Source: an uncultured Actinomyces sp. (GTDB taxonomy: Bacteria; Actinomycetota; Actinomycetes; Actinomycetales; Actinomycetaceae). Taken from it: a DNA stretch of 52,931 nucleotides. The stretch spans positions 1-52,931 of the forward strand of contig CALLSD010000029.1 of assembly GCA_938014245.1 (NCBI GenBank). Reading direction: 5' to 3'. How positions within the stretch are numbered: position 1 is the first letter of the stretch; each line of letters starts with the position of its first letter. Both the position numbers and the translations under genes were made by a program. This document shows positions 25,897-34,120 of this stretch, one piece after another. The notes below the pieces were generated by a model. It searched no databases. It saw only the letters and a program-made list of their open reading frames with translations, and had not been told where the DNA came from.

Positions 25897-26322
25897 ATGA
25901 ATTCGTCCGCGCTCTGGCCTTCATCCCTATCCCACGATTACGACATCGCACTCGTGGTAATTTTCATTGGCTTTCTGAGTATTGCAGCATTTAAGTACTT
26001 CATGCTGTGGGCCCTTAAAGAAACAGACTATTCCACCCAAAAGAAACAGAGCATTGTCAATAAATGGGGGATCCTCCCCTACACCGCACTGAGCATCTAT
26101 TCGTTGATGCACGCGAAAGCACTCTTGTTTTGTGCGTCAGAGTGCTCCTTTCGTCTATCCAATGTCGCTATCACGTTTTTCTTTCTCCCCACGCTTGCGA
26201 CCATTGCCTACATCGTGACAGAGGTTTCTTTCGTCCAAAGTGCCATCATCTGGATTCTCGATAGAGTCATTCCCGGGCGGAGAAGAACTCAAAAGCATGC
26301 AAAGCCGCGCCATCACAAATAG
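25897..26322 (+). CDS. Small multi-pass membrane protein, not recognised
   Basis: A 141-residue protein with three or four membrane segments: DIALVVIFIGFLSIAAFKYF (about 16-35), a weaker one near 60-80 (ILPYTALSIYSLMHAKALLF), VAITFFFLPTLATIAYIVTE (about 89-108) and FVQSAIIWILDRVIP. It ends in a basic tail (GRRRTQKHAKPRHHK). No family was recognised. Codon usage is more AT-rich than in the neighbouring housekeeping genes, suggesting a recent or lineage-specific gene. It lies 38 bp after the small exported protein gene. Confidence 0.6.
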   Translation: MNSSALWPSSLSHDYDIALVVIFIGFLSIAAFKYFMLWALKETDYSTQKKQSIVNKWGILPYTALSIYSLMHAKALLFCASECSFRLSNVAITFFFLPTLATIAYIVTEVSFVQSAIIWILDRVIPGRRRTQKHAKPRHHK

Positions 26323-26454
26323 AGCGAACGCCTCAGTCCTCGAACTCCAAGAAGGAGAAGAAATCACACAACAAGTTCACCACATCAAAAACTGCTGAGC
26401 GTACACTGAAAATATCCCAACACATACAGTATTCAATTTGAAGGATGCCCTCCC

Positions 26455-27528
26455 GTGCGCTCGATTTCTTCCGCTGATCGTGATTCAACAGATCCCAATC
26501 CCACTTCCTCACCCACCCAGCAAGCAACGGCCTCACCCAGCCGGAGACGCGGAATCCTTGCGCTCTCCGGGGTGGCCATCATCGCGATTGCAGCAAGCGG
26601 AGCTTATGCCTTTACCGCGCACTCAACTGCCGCAGCTGTGAAGGATGTTCAAGCTCAATTAGTCGATGCAGAAAACGACTTCATCACTGCCCGCGAGTCC
26701 GCTCAGGGTGCAATTGCTTTGGCTGACGAATACGGTCTTGCTTCCGAGAACGTGACCGCTCTCAAGGCCATTTACGCTGATTCGGACGCGACTGTTACCG
26801 CTCTGGCTGAGGCTCCCAACAACGCGAAGGCCAGTAACGAGAAGATCGAGTCCTTGAAGAAGGTCCTCGATCAGGCTAAGACCTCCACTAACAAGCTCAA
26901 CGCTGCTCTCGCCCCCATCGCGGGTGAACTCGACGATCTGACCATCAGGAAGCTTGATAAGGCTGTCAGCAAGGCAGATCAAGCCGTGAATGAGGCGAAG
27001 AATCTCATGGGTGAAACCGATGGGAAAGTCAAGGACAATGCGACCCGTGACGGACTGCAGTCCACCATCAACTACACTGCTAAGACTATTGACGAAGCAC
27101 GCGAAGCTGTGAAGAATCGTTCGCACGTGGGCGATGACCGCAAGTGGAACATCGATGAGGAGAAGAAGCTGACCGATGCTGTGAACGCTTTGAGCGAGAA
27201 GTCGAATCAGGTTCGTGACTCGCGTGGTCAGTGGGAAGCTGAGCAGTCCTCTGCGGCTTCGTCTAACGTTGGGGCTTCTCGCTCGACCGGCGTTTCCTCT
27301 GCCCATTCGCGTTCTAACGGTGGCGGCTCTGCCTCGCAGTCAACCGGTTCTGCTGGCGGTTCTCAGGGTGGGGCTTCCTCGCCTGGGCAGTCTTATTGGG
27401 TTGAAACTCAGACCGAGGACCCAAGCTTGGGTTGGAGCTGTTCTGGAAGTCTTGGAAGCGACCCTACTCGCTGCTGGGGTAACGACGGCAAGGAAATGCA
27501 CCGTGGTGAAAACGGTGTCTGGCACTGA
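26455..27528 (+). CDS. Membrane-anchored coiled-coil surface protein
   Basis: A 357-residue protein of unknown function. Order: cytoplasmic Ser/Pro-rich start, one membrane segment (GILALSGVAIIAIAASGAYAF, about 33-53), a long Ala/Lys/Asp-rich coiled coil (about 60-260), a Ser/Gly-rich linker (about 262-325), and a C-terminal module with two cysteines (SCSGSLGSDPTRCWGNDGKE). The topology puts the coiled coil outside the cell. The GTG start has GAAGGA 9 bp upstream. Similar architectures are common among actinobacterial surface proteins, but no sortase motif is present at the C-terminus. Confidence 0.7.
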   Translation: MRSISSADRDSTDPNPTSSPTQQATASPSRRRGILALSGVAIIAIAASGAYAFTAHSTAAAVKDVQAQLVDAENDFITARESAQGAIALADEYGLASENVTALKAIYADSDATVTALAEAPNNAKASNEKIESLKKVLDQAKTSTNKLNAALAPIAGELDDLTIRKLDKAVSKADQAVNEAKNLMGETDGKVKDNATRDGLQSTINYTAKTIDEAREAVKNRSHVGDDRKWNIDEEKKLTDAVNALSEKSNQVRDSRGQWEAEQSSAASSNVGASRSTGVSSAHSRSNGGGSASQSTGSAGGSQGGASSPGQSYWVETQTEDPSLGWSCSGSLGSDPTRCWGNDGKEMHRGENGVWH

Positions 27529-27689
27529 CCTTATCTCTCAACCAAAAGCGCAAACTATCCAGTAGACAGCTGAACCAGTACGGTTACACAGAACACGTTC
27601 ACTATCGTCGGTAGCCGCCCACGCAACCCCGGCCTCGGCAATCAATTCGCGCACAGAACCTAGCGGGTACGGAAAGCTGAATAAACGCG

Positions 27690-27734
27690 AGCGCCGAGGC
27701 CTCGAAACCCACCTGGATTTCAGACCTCGGCGCT
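27690..27734. terminator. Imperfect hairpin between convergent genes
   Basis: Arms AGCGCCGAGG and CCTCGGCGCT (10 bp, perfect) close an inner imperfect stem (GAAA...TTTC). It sits 13 bp from the permease stop on the minus strand and 160 bp past the coiled-coil gene on the plus strand, where TAGTTTG follows. Shared use is plausible. Confidence 0.6.
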
Positions 27735-27747
27735 AGTTTGTATCGAA

Positions 27748-29307
27748 TCAGTCGTCGTAGTGCTTGGTGCGCTCGATATCCTCTTCGATCTGCTCACGAG
27801 TTACTCCGCGAACGTCAAGTTCAGCAAGCGGGGTCATGCGGTCCTTCTTGATGAGGTGGTATCCCAGCCAGACTCCCAGGAAGAGCGGAACACCAATGTA
27901 TGCCGAGATGATCTCCCACATCTGGCCAAGGAAGATCGCCTCATAGTTCTGGCCAAGCAAAACGATTAGGCACATACCGAAGGCCAGAATCGGTCCGAAG
28001 GGGAAGAACGGGGCACGATAGGGCAGGTCCTCAAGCTTGTACCCCTGGAGCAGATAGGCGCGACGGAAACGAATATGGCATGCCGCGATACCTAGCCACA
28101 TAAAGATTCCCGAGACACCGACGATACTCACCAACCAGGTGTATGCCGTTCCCTCGCCAACCAGCGCCGTGCAGAAGCCGAGAGCCGAAACGGCGGCAGT
28201 AGCGAGCATCGCATTGAGCGGGACTCCCCTCTTCGTCACGTGGCAGAAAACGCGGGGGGCCTGGCCAATGAGAGCCATCGAGTGCAGCATTCGCGAAGAG
28301 GCATAGAGGCCCGAGTTACCGGCCGAGAGAATCGACGTCAAGATGACCGCGTTCATCACGGCTGCGGCGGCTGCAATGCCCAAACGGTCGAAGACCAGGG
28401 TGAAGGGCGAGTATGCGATATCCGATTCGCTGCTGCGCAACAGGTTCGGGTCAGTGAATGGAATCAGCGTACCGATGATGGCGATAGCACCAATGTAGAA
28501 GAACATGATGCGCCAGAAGACGGACTTAATGGCGCGAGGCACATCGCGGTGAGGATTGCCCGATTCCGCTGCAGCAACGCCAACAAGCTCGGTTCCTTGG
28601 AAGGAGAAGCCGGCGATCATAAAGATCGTGACAATGGGTAGGAAGCCGCCGTGGAAGGGTGCGTCTTCAATGTGCCAGTTCGCAAAACCAGGCGAGCCGT
28701 TGCCCAGAATGCCGAAGATCATGGCAACACCGGAGACCAGGAAGACGATGATGGTCACGACTTTAATGGTCGCCAGCCAGAACTCGGCTTCGCCATAAAC
28801 CCGCGCACTGAGCGCGTTCAAAACGGTGAGAAGGACAAGGAAGCCCGCTGCCCACATCCACCCCGGAACGTCCGGGAACCAGTAGGACATGACGATTCCC
28901 GAGGCGACAAGGTCAGCTGAGACCGTCACGGCCCAGTTAAACCAGTAGTTCCACCCCATCGCGAAGCCAAAGGAAGGGCTAATGAAGCGCGCGGCATAGG
29001 TTTGGAAATTGCCGACAACCGGCATGTGCGCGCTCATTTCACCGAGCGACTGCATCAGGAGAAGTACCATGAGGCCGATAGCCGTGTAGGCGACGAGTGC
29101 GCCACCCGGTCCGGCCGTTGAAACCGTTGCGCCCGAGGCGACGAAGAGACCGGTTCCGATCGCACCGCCGATGGCGATCATCTGCATGTGTCGACCGCTC
29201 AGACCACGCTTGAGATCTGTGCGCTCAGCGACCTTCCCGCAACCGCCGCATTGCTGCGCGTCGGGACCTGCAGAATCTTCTTTTGTTTGAGGTTGCGACC
29301 AGAACAT
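27748..29307 (-). CDS. LysP-like amino acid permease (APC superfamily)
   Basis: A 519-residue permease with 12 membrane segments. It follows E. coli LysP closely across its length: GLSGRHMQMIAIGGAIGTGLF, GATVSTAGPGGALVAYTAIG, NYWFNWAVTVSADLVASGI, GFSFQGTELVGVAAAES, ILTSILSAGNSGLYASSRML and LEDLPYRAPFFPFGP. LysP imports lysine with protons, so a basic amino acid is the likely substrate here; arginine cannot be excluded, given the arginine genes nearby. The N-terminus carries an extra Cys-containing stretch (QQCGGCGKV) not found in LysP. A strong palindrome overlaps the promoter region, and a TetR regulator gene lies just upstream on the same strand. Confidence 0.87.
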   Translation of the reverse strand: MFWSQPQTKEDSAGPDAQQCGGCGKVAERTDLKRGLSGRHMQMIAIGGAIGTGLFVASGATVSTAGPGGALVAYTAIGLMVLLLMQSLGEMSAHMPVVGNFQTYAARFISPSFGFAMGWNYWFNWAVTVSADLVASGIVMSYWFPDVPGWMWAAGFLVLLTVLNALSARVYGEAEFWLATIKVVTIIVFLVSGVAMIFGILGNGSPGFANWHIEDAPFHGGFLPIVTIFMIAGFSFQGTELVGVAAAESGNPHRDVPRAIKSVFWRIMFFYIGAIAIIGTLIPFTDPNLLRSSESDIAYSPFTLVFDRLGIAAAAAVMNAVILTSILSAGNSGLYASSRMLHSMALIGQAPRVFCHVTKRGVPLNAMLATAAVSALGFCTALVGEGTAYTWLVSIVGVSGIFMWLGIAACHIRFRRAYLLQGYKLEDLPYRAPFFPFGPILAFGMCLIVLLGQNYEAIFLGQMWEIISAYIGVPLFLGVWLGYHLIKKDRMTPLAELDVRGVTREQIEEDIERTKHYDD

Positions 29308-29353
29308 AATGATTCTCCTACGAATCTTTTGTGACCTGAGCCTAGGCTCAAGT

Positions 29354-29375
29354 TAGTGGTACAAGTGTACTACTA
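29354..29375. promoter_or_regulatory. Palindromic operator upstream of the LysP-like permease
   Basis: Two 9-nt arms, TAGTGGTAC and GTACTACTA, match in 8 of 9 positions as reverse complements around a 4-nt centre (AAGT). It lies 47-68 bp upstream of the permease start. A related dyad precedes the adjacent tetR gene, so both are candidate binding sites of that TetR protein. Confidence 0.55.
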
Positions 29376-29530
29376 TGCATCGCCAATACTATTCATTCCC
29401 AGCACAATCGCAGAAATTTTGCAGCAGAAATGGCAAGATTGCAGACTTTTCTTTCTTTTTACGATCCCATTAATTGGACAAGGAGGCAAAGCTTGTAAGA
29501 AGCAGCCTCCGTTTAGACCAATCCACACGC

Positions 29531-30133
29531 CTAAACTATGTCTATTTTCCAATATTTATGCAATGCACTATCAAGAAGCTCAAAGGCGGTGGCGCGAACA
29601 TCACGACCTTCAGAAAGCGCAGAAACGGCAGCACCATCAACAAGGGCAATAACAACTTCAGCTGGAAGGTCAACTCCGACCGCCGACAAAACAGTTGTTA
29701 CCGCAATATTGAGTCGAACACGACCGAATTGATATGCACTGGCCACAAGCGCCGCTCCGCCCGCGGAGACGAGCTGCTCATAGTGTCCTTTAAGATTTTC
29801 ATCATCAGGAAGCGTCGCAGAAAGGATCAAATCGATCCTTTCCTTTACCGAAGCGTCACTCTTGAGCTTGCGAGCTCTAAACGCAGCACGTTCGGCACGC
29901 TCAGACCAACGACTCATGTTAGCCAGACCCGCTTGATGAAGAAGATCCTCAAGACCGTCAAAATAGTATGTTGTTGCGGATAAAGAGCACCCGGCAAGCC
30001 GCGCGACGGAACGGTGTGAAACCGCTTCCGGACCACCCTCACGAAGCAAGGTGGCAGCAGCGTCAATGATCAGCTGGCGCTTATCGAAGCCTTTTCGCGT
30101 ACTTGCAGTGTGCGAAATTGCGCCAGCAGACAT
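29531..30133 (-). CDS. TetR/AcrR family transcriptional regulator
   Basis: A 200-residue repressor-type protein. The N-terminal HTH is clear: KRQLIIDAAATLLREGG, then VSHRSVARLAGCSLSATTYYFDGLEDLL (recognition helix around residues 47-56). The C-terminal ligand domain is helical and matches no ligand class I can name. It lies upstream of the LysP-like permease on the same strand, with 223 bp between. The shared dyad before both genes suggests autoregulation and control of the permease. It could also act on the MFS/DMT pair, but no matching site was found there. Confidence 0.88.
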   Translation of the reverse strand: MSAGAISHTASTRKGFDKRQLIIDAAATLLREGGPEAVSHRSVARLAGCSLSATTYYFDGLEDLLHQAGLANMSRWSERAERAAFRARKLKSDASVKERIDLILSATLPDDENLKGHYEQLVSAGGAALVASAYQFGRVRLNIAVTTVLSAVGVDLPAEVVIALVDGAAVSALSEGRDVRATAFELLDSALHKYWKIDIV

Positions 30134-30146
30134 CTGGGTCCCCTTT

Positions 30147-30164
30147 CTAGTACGAGCGTCCTAA
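30147..30164. promoter_or_regulatory. Candidate tetR auto-operator
   Basis: CTAGTAC, a 4-nt centre (GAGC), then GTCCTAA form an imperfect 7-4-7 dyad 14-31 bp upstream of the tetR start. It shares the TAGTAC half-site and the 4-nt spacing with the palindrome before the permease gene. Confidence 0.4.
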
Positions 30165-30249
30165 AAAATCTTATTTATTCAGGGTATGCGCTTAACGGTC
30201 ATACTATCCCCCACCTATATCTTTTGCTGATTGAAATAGGTGAGAAAAA

Positions 30250-30297
30250 GAACTCGGAACCTTTGCCGTCGCAACACCGTGCAAAGGTTCCGAGTTC
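30250..30297 (-). terminator. Intrinsic terminator of the DMT-MFS transporter operon
   Basis: A perfect 17-bp stem (arms 30250-30266 and 30281-30297, core GAACTCGGAACCTTTGC) with a 14-nt loop, starting 11 bp after the MFS stop. On the minus strand it is followed by TTTTTCTC, a genuine U-tract. Confidence 0.9.
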
Positions 30298-30307
30298 TAT
30301 TTTCCTG

Positions 30308-31696
30308 TTACCCCTGAGACTGGGCGCTTTCCGCTTGCTCGCGATCGAGAGCACTTGTCGCGTGCTGTGGAATCGCAAGCATGGCAGTGAGCGCCAAGAA
30401 CGCAATGAATGCCAGGTAGTAGGCGGGTGCCAGGGACGAACCCGTGTATTGGATCAGTGCCGTGGCAATTGTCGGAGCGGTTCCACCAAGAAGAGCATTC
30501 GCCGTATTGAAGGACAATGCGAATCCGGTGTAGCGAACCTCGGTCGGGAAAGACTCGGCGAGGAAGGTCGCCAAGGTACCGTCGTTGATCGTCAGCATGA
30601 TTGCAAATGCAATTTCACACAGAAGGACGACCCAGACGTTACGAGTTCCCATGAGCATGAAGATCGGAACTGTCAGGACGATGAAGGCAACCGATGCAAT
30701 CAGCAGCATCTTTCGCCGTCCGTGCGTATCTGACAGGTGACCCATCACCATGATCGAGCCGATGTAGACAATCAGCGGTGCAGTCGACAGTGCCGTAGCC
30801 AAATCTGACGAGAAGCCAAGTTCCTGCTCAACATAGGTCGGCATGTAGCTCAGCAACAGGTAGAAGGCGACTGCATTCAACGATGCCACGCCGAAGGAGA
30901 CACAAATCGTACGGGTATGATCCCTGAGGACCTTCGACATTGGCACGCTCTGCTTTTGTCCTCCGCTGATCGCTTCCTTCATCGCGATGTAGGTTGGCGA
31001 GTCTTCCAAGTGGAGTCGGATGTAGCGGCCGATCATCCCGAGGGGACCTGCAAGGAGGAATGGGATCCTCCATCCCCACGATTCGATCTGCGCATCCGAC
31101 AGGAAGTGGAAGAGGCAGGCGGTCAAGAACGATGCCGCCAGCAAACCAACAGCAGTCGATGCAGGAACCAGTGCGGTGTACATACCGCGCTTCTTCGGCG
31201 GTGCATATTCTGCAAGGAATGTTCCCGCTCCAGCGTATTCACCCGAGGCCGAGAAGCCCTGGATCATTCGGAGGACCAGAAGGCAGATTGCCGCAGCAAG
31301 ACCGATTGTCTTATGTCCTGGCAGGAACGCAATCAGGAATGTCGAGCCCGACATGATGAGGATCGACCAGGAAAGGGCCGATCGACGACCATATTTGTCA
31401 CCCCAAATTCCCCAGATGAGACCACCAACGGGACGCAGGATGAAGGACATTGCGAAGATTGCGAATGCTGAAATCAGCTGGACATTCTTATCCTCAGAAG
31501 GGATAAAGACCGTACCGATGACAGCTGCCAGGTAGCCGTACGAGGCGTAGTCAAACCACTCAATAAAGTTACCGATGAACGAGGCGCCAGCAGCGCGCCT
31601 GAGAGTCTTGAGTTTCTCGTGTTCTTCGGTGCTCATTTCGTGATGGAGAAGTGTGTGGTGTTCGCTGCCACTATCAGACTGTGCTTGACCACTCAT
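30308..31696 (-). CDS. MHS-family MFS transporter (ProP-like)
   Basis: A 462-residue proton symporter of the metabolite:H+ symporter branch. Marks of the branch: GNFIEWFDYASYGYLAAVIG in helix 1, LRPVGGLIWGIWGDKYGRR in loop 2-3, RMIQGFSASGEYAGAGTFL in helix 4-5 and YTALVPASTAVGLL. Twelve membrane segments are visible. ProP and its relatives carry betaine, proline, citrate, alpha-ketoglutarate or other small zwitterions and acids; the substrate here is unknown. It overlaps the DMT transporter gene by 4 bp. It lies 1.2 kb from the amidinotransferase gene, so a guanidino or amino acid compound is a reasonable guess only. Confidence 0.88.
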   Translation of the reverse strand: MSGQAQSDSGSEHHTLLHHEMSTEEHEKLKTLRRAAGASFIGNFIEWFDYASYGYLAAVIGTVFIPSEDKNVQLISAFAIFAMSFILRPVGGLIWGIWGDKYGRRSALSWSILIMSGSTFLIAFLPGHKTIGLAAAICLLVLRMIQGFSASGEYAGAGTFLAEYAPPKKRGMYTALVPASTAVGLLAASFLTACLFHFLSDAQIESWGWRIPFLLAGPLGMIGRYIRLHLEDSPTYIAMKEAISGGQKQSVPMSKVLRDHTRTICVSFGVASLNAVAFYLLLSYMPTYVEQELGFSSDLATALSTAPLIVYIGSIMVMGHLSDTHGRRKMLLIASVAFIVLTVPIFMLMGTRNVWVVLLCEIAFAIMLTINDGTLATFLAESFPTEVRYTGFALSFNTANALLGGTAPTIATALIQYTGSSLAPAYYLAFIAFLALTAMLAIPQHATSALDREQAESAQSQG

Positions 31697-32709
31697 CGCG
31701 CCTCGACCTCCTGAAGTGCATCCCCCTCCTCTACGGGAGCCGTGGTCTTATCCTTGAACAAGATCGGACCAATGCCGCCGGCGATGATCAGCAGGCCACC
31801 GATGGTACCAATGACGGTCATGCTCTCGCCCCAAACGAAGATGCCAAGGGCAATTGCAACCGGGCATTCCCAGTAGGAGATCGTCGAGATCTTCACAGCG
31901 ACAAGGTTACGGCCAGCGACAACAAGTGAACCAAGGGCGATCAAACCACAGACGATGAAGAGAACAACGGCCCAGCTCCAGTTCGAAGCGGTGAAGGATG
32001 CGACGCCGTGCCAGGGACGCAGAATGATGCTCATGACGAGTGCAGCGCTGGCTGCGAAGACAAAGTTCCAGAATCCACGAACGGTGGAGTCCATATCGCG
32101 GCGGTAGCCGTAGAAGAACATCGAGAGGCCGTAGAAAACGCCGGAGAGGAAGCCGAAGAGGTCACCAAGAGGCTTCTGCGGGTACTCTGCGCTGGCACCT
32201 GAAAGGTCAAGACCGAAGCTCAGGTGTCCGTTCTCCCAGTCGATGATTCCTATGGTCATGAGCATGCCGATGAAGACCATTGCCAGGAATCCGCCCGCCA
32301 TAAGGCTGATGTGTTCCTTACGGAAGATTCGGGCCAAAATCGCGCAGAACAAAGGACCGGTGTAGATCAAGAAGACTGCGTTTGCAATCGACGTCATCAG
32401 AGTCGACGAAATGTAGAAACCGAGAGACAGGCCAATACTCACGCCACCCATGATGACCGAGAAGGAAACCTTAGCCTTCCACAGATCATGGAATTTTCCG
32501 GTAATGATCGCGATAAGCAGGAAGCCAAACATCGCGGTGGTCATACGACCGAAGGACAAGAACGAACCGATAACCGCTTTATCTTCGGGGAGCAGTCCCT
32601 TAGTGGCGCCACGCGAGAAGGTACCAACCATTGCCATACCGGTAGCAGCAATGAGGATCGCAATGACACCGAGCTTGTCGTTCATTTTGTAGCTGGATTC
32701 TGTGGACAT
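31693..32709 (-). CDS. EamA/DMT-family transporter
   Basis: A 338-residue membrane protein with ten predicted segments in two five-helix EamA repeats: GVIAILIAATGMAMVGTFSRG through FLAMVFIGMLMTIGII, and FGFLSGVFYGLSMFFYGYRR through VIGTIGGLLIIAGGIGPILF. The EamA signature ISYWECPVAIALGIFVWGES is visible in the second half. DMT proteins often export amino acids or metabolites, but some import. It is the first gene of a two-gene operon with the MHS transporter. An AAAGGA ribosome binding site precedes the ATG. Confidence 0.85.
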   Translation of the reverse strand: MSTESSYKMNDKLGVIAILIAATGMAMVGTFSRGATKGLLPEDKAVIGSFLSFGRMTTAMFGFLLIAIITGKFHDLWKAKVSFSVIMGGVSIGLSLGFYISSTLMTSIANAVFLIYTGPLFCAILARIFRKEHISLMAGGFLAMVFIGMLMTIGIIDWENGHLSFGLDLSGASAEYPQKPLGDLFGFLSGVFYGLSMFFYGYRRDMDSTVRGFWNFVFAASAALVMSIILRPWHGVASFTASNWSWAVVLFIVCGLIALGSLVVAGRNLVAVKISTISYWECPVAIALGIFVWGESMTVIGTIGGLLIIAGGIGPILFKDKTTAPVEEGDALQEVEAR

Positions 32710-32877
32710 CTTCGTCCTTTCTAAAACCTGGAAGTGTTAATGCTTCAGCAGAACCAGGTCCGCGGGCTAAGGGGAACAACAAGCTCGATTAGCGTTCCCG
32801 ATTGGGCAACCACGTCCCCGTTAATCCCCCGGTCAGTCACGGCATTCACCACCGGTGGATTTTTTTGTGTAGATAGG

Positions 32878-32925
32878 GGCTAGGCCCCCCCGATACAGAA
32901 TTGGAGGAATCGGGGGGGCCTAGCC
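32878..32925. terminator. Perfect 17-bp hairpin after the amidinotransferase gene
   Basis: Arms 32878-32894 and 32909-32925 are exact complements (GGCTAGGCCCCCCCGAT) with a 14-nt loop. It starts 10 bp beyond the amidinotransferase stop and ends the arc operon. No U-tract follows directly on the minus strand. Confidence 0.82.
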
Positions 32926-32934
32926 TTTAGATCG

Positions 32935-34062
32935 TCAGACCAGCGTGGGATCGTCGACCTGGTTGGGGAAGTAATCCTCGCAGCCGCCTTCACGGTAAAC
33001 GTCAGCGGTCGCGCAGTGCAGGCCGCCGCCGAATGCGTAAGCATCGCGGAAGGGGACGGGGATGACGTTCATGCCCAGCTTGTCCATCTGCTCCATCTGG
33101 TGGACCTCGGAGGCCTCAACACAGACGGTCTTGTGGTCGATGACCAAGCAGTTCATGGACAACCACACCGAGGAGTAGCACAGCGGCGGCGGGGTGGTGT
33201 GTGCCGGATCTGCGGCGTCAACGATCTGCCAATCGTTGGCTTCGAAGATCTTGCGCTGCTCTTCGGGCAGACGACGGTGGGGGTTATTGATGACCAGGCC
33301 CGGACGAAGCGGCACGAAGGTCGCGTCGATGTGGATCGGGTAGGGATCACCGGGGAAGTTCACAGCGTGAACGCGGAAATCGGGGTAGTAGCGCTTGAAC
33401 CACTCCATTGCCTTGCGGTTGGTGGTAAGGCCGTGCTGGATGAACAGGTCCTTACCAACGCGCATGACGTCAGCTGCGTCCCACATGGGTTCGAACTCGG
33501 TGGTCACGAAGTCCTTGTTAGCGGTACGAACGAGGCGCTCCTCGATGGTGATGCGCTCATCGTAGTAGTTGTGCTTGTAGGACTTGTCGGTCAGACGAGG
33601 ACGGGGAGCCTGGGTCCAGAGGAACTCGGGGTCCTGCTCGAAGTACTCGTTCATGAGCGGCCAGTAGGCCAGGTACTCGAAGTAGCGGCAGCGGAAGGAG
33701 TTTGCTGAAGAGAGGATCTCGTTGCCCATCGTGAGCAGGATGTCACGAGGAGGCATCTGGGTGAAGCCGGACTCGGTGCGGAAGTCGGGAGTCTTGATCT
33801 CCTGGTTCCACTGCAGAGGAGTCGGGCGGTCAACCTTGACGCCGAGGCCTTCGAGGATCTTAACGTAGTTGTCGAGCTGCTCGTTAGCTGCTTCAACGGT
33901 GGCGGTAGGACGGGGTCCCCACATGCCGCGCATCTCGGAGTCAACCGGAACCTTTTCGGAGGTTGCGGGCTCTTCGGGCGGAATTACGGAGAAGTCTGCA
34001 CGGCCAACGATAACGTGCTTCAGCGGATCGAAATCATTCCAGGAATTGACGATCTTCGTCAT
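32935..34062 (-). CDS. L-arginine amidinotransferase, AGAT (glycine amidinotransferase)-like
   Basis: Moves the amidino group of arginine to an acceptor amine, leaving ornithine. The 375-residue protein aligns along its length with vertebrate AGAT: NDFDPLKHVIVGRADF, TPDFRTESGF, PPRDILLTMGNEIL, VTTEFEPMWDAADVMRVGKD, PIHIDATF, WLSMNCLV and GGGLHCATADV. Catalytic residues are intact: Asp195, His244 and Cys350 correspond to human Asp254, His303 and Cys407; Asp107, Asp246 and Arg263 also match. The acceptor (glycine, lysine or other) cannot be read from sequence. The ATG at 34062 has AAGGGAG eight bp upstream; a GTG three codons earlier lies inside that site. It is last in the arcABC operon, after a hairpin-rich 245-bp spacer. 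Confidence 0.88.
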   Translation of the reverse strand: MTKIVNSWNDFDPLKHVIVGRADFSVIPPEEPATSEKVPVDSEMRGMWGPRPTATVEAANEQLDNYVKILEGLGVKVDRPTPLQWNQEIKTPDFRTESGFTQMPPRDILLTMGNEILSSANSFRCRYFEYLAYWPLMNEYFEQDPEFLWTQAPRPRLTDKSYKHNYYDERITIEERLVRTANKDFVTTEFEPMWDAADVMRVGKDLFIQHGLTTNRKAMEWFKRYYPDFRVHAVNFPGDPYPIHIDATFVPLRPGLVINNPHRRLPEEQRKIFEANDWQIVDAADPAHTTPPPLCYSSVWLSMNCLVIDHKTVCVEASEVHQMEQMDKLGMNVIPVPFRDAYAFGGGLHCATADVYREGGCEDYFPNQVDDPTLV

Positions 34063-34120
34063 TGTGTTCACTCCCTTGTGAGTGTGTTGTTAATTTATCC
34101 CCAAATTTCTTTGAGGGATG

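Noticed and set aside
26297..26398. 34-codon plus-strand frame after the small membrane protein
   Set aside because: It overlaps the end of the preceding gene, its purine-rich stretch is too far from the ATG, and its translation shows no signal or motif. A real microprotein cannot be excluded.
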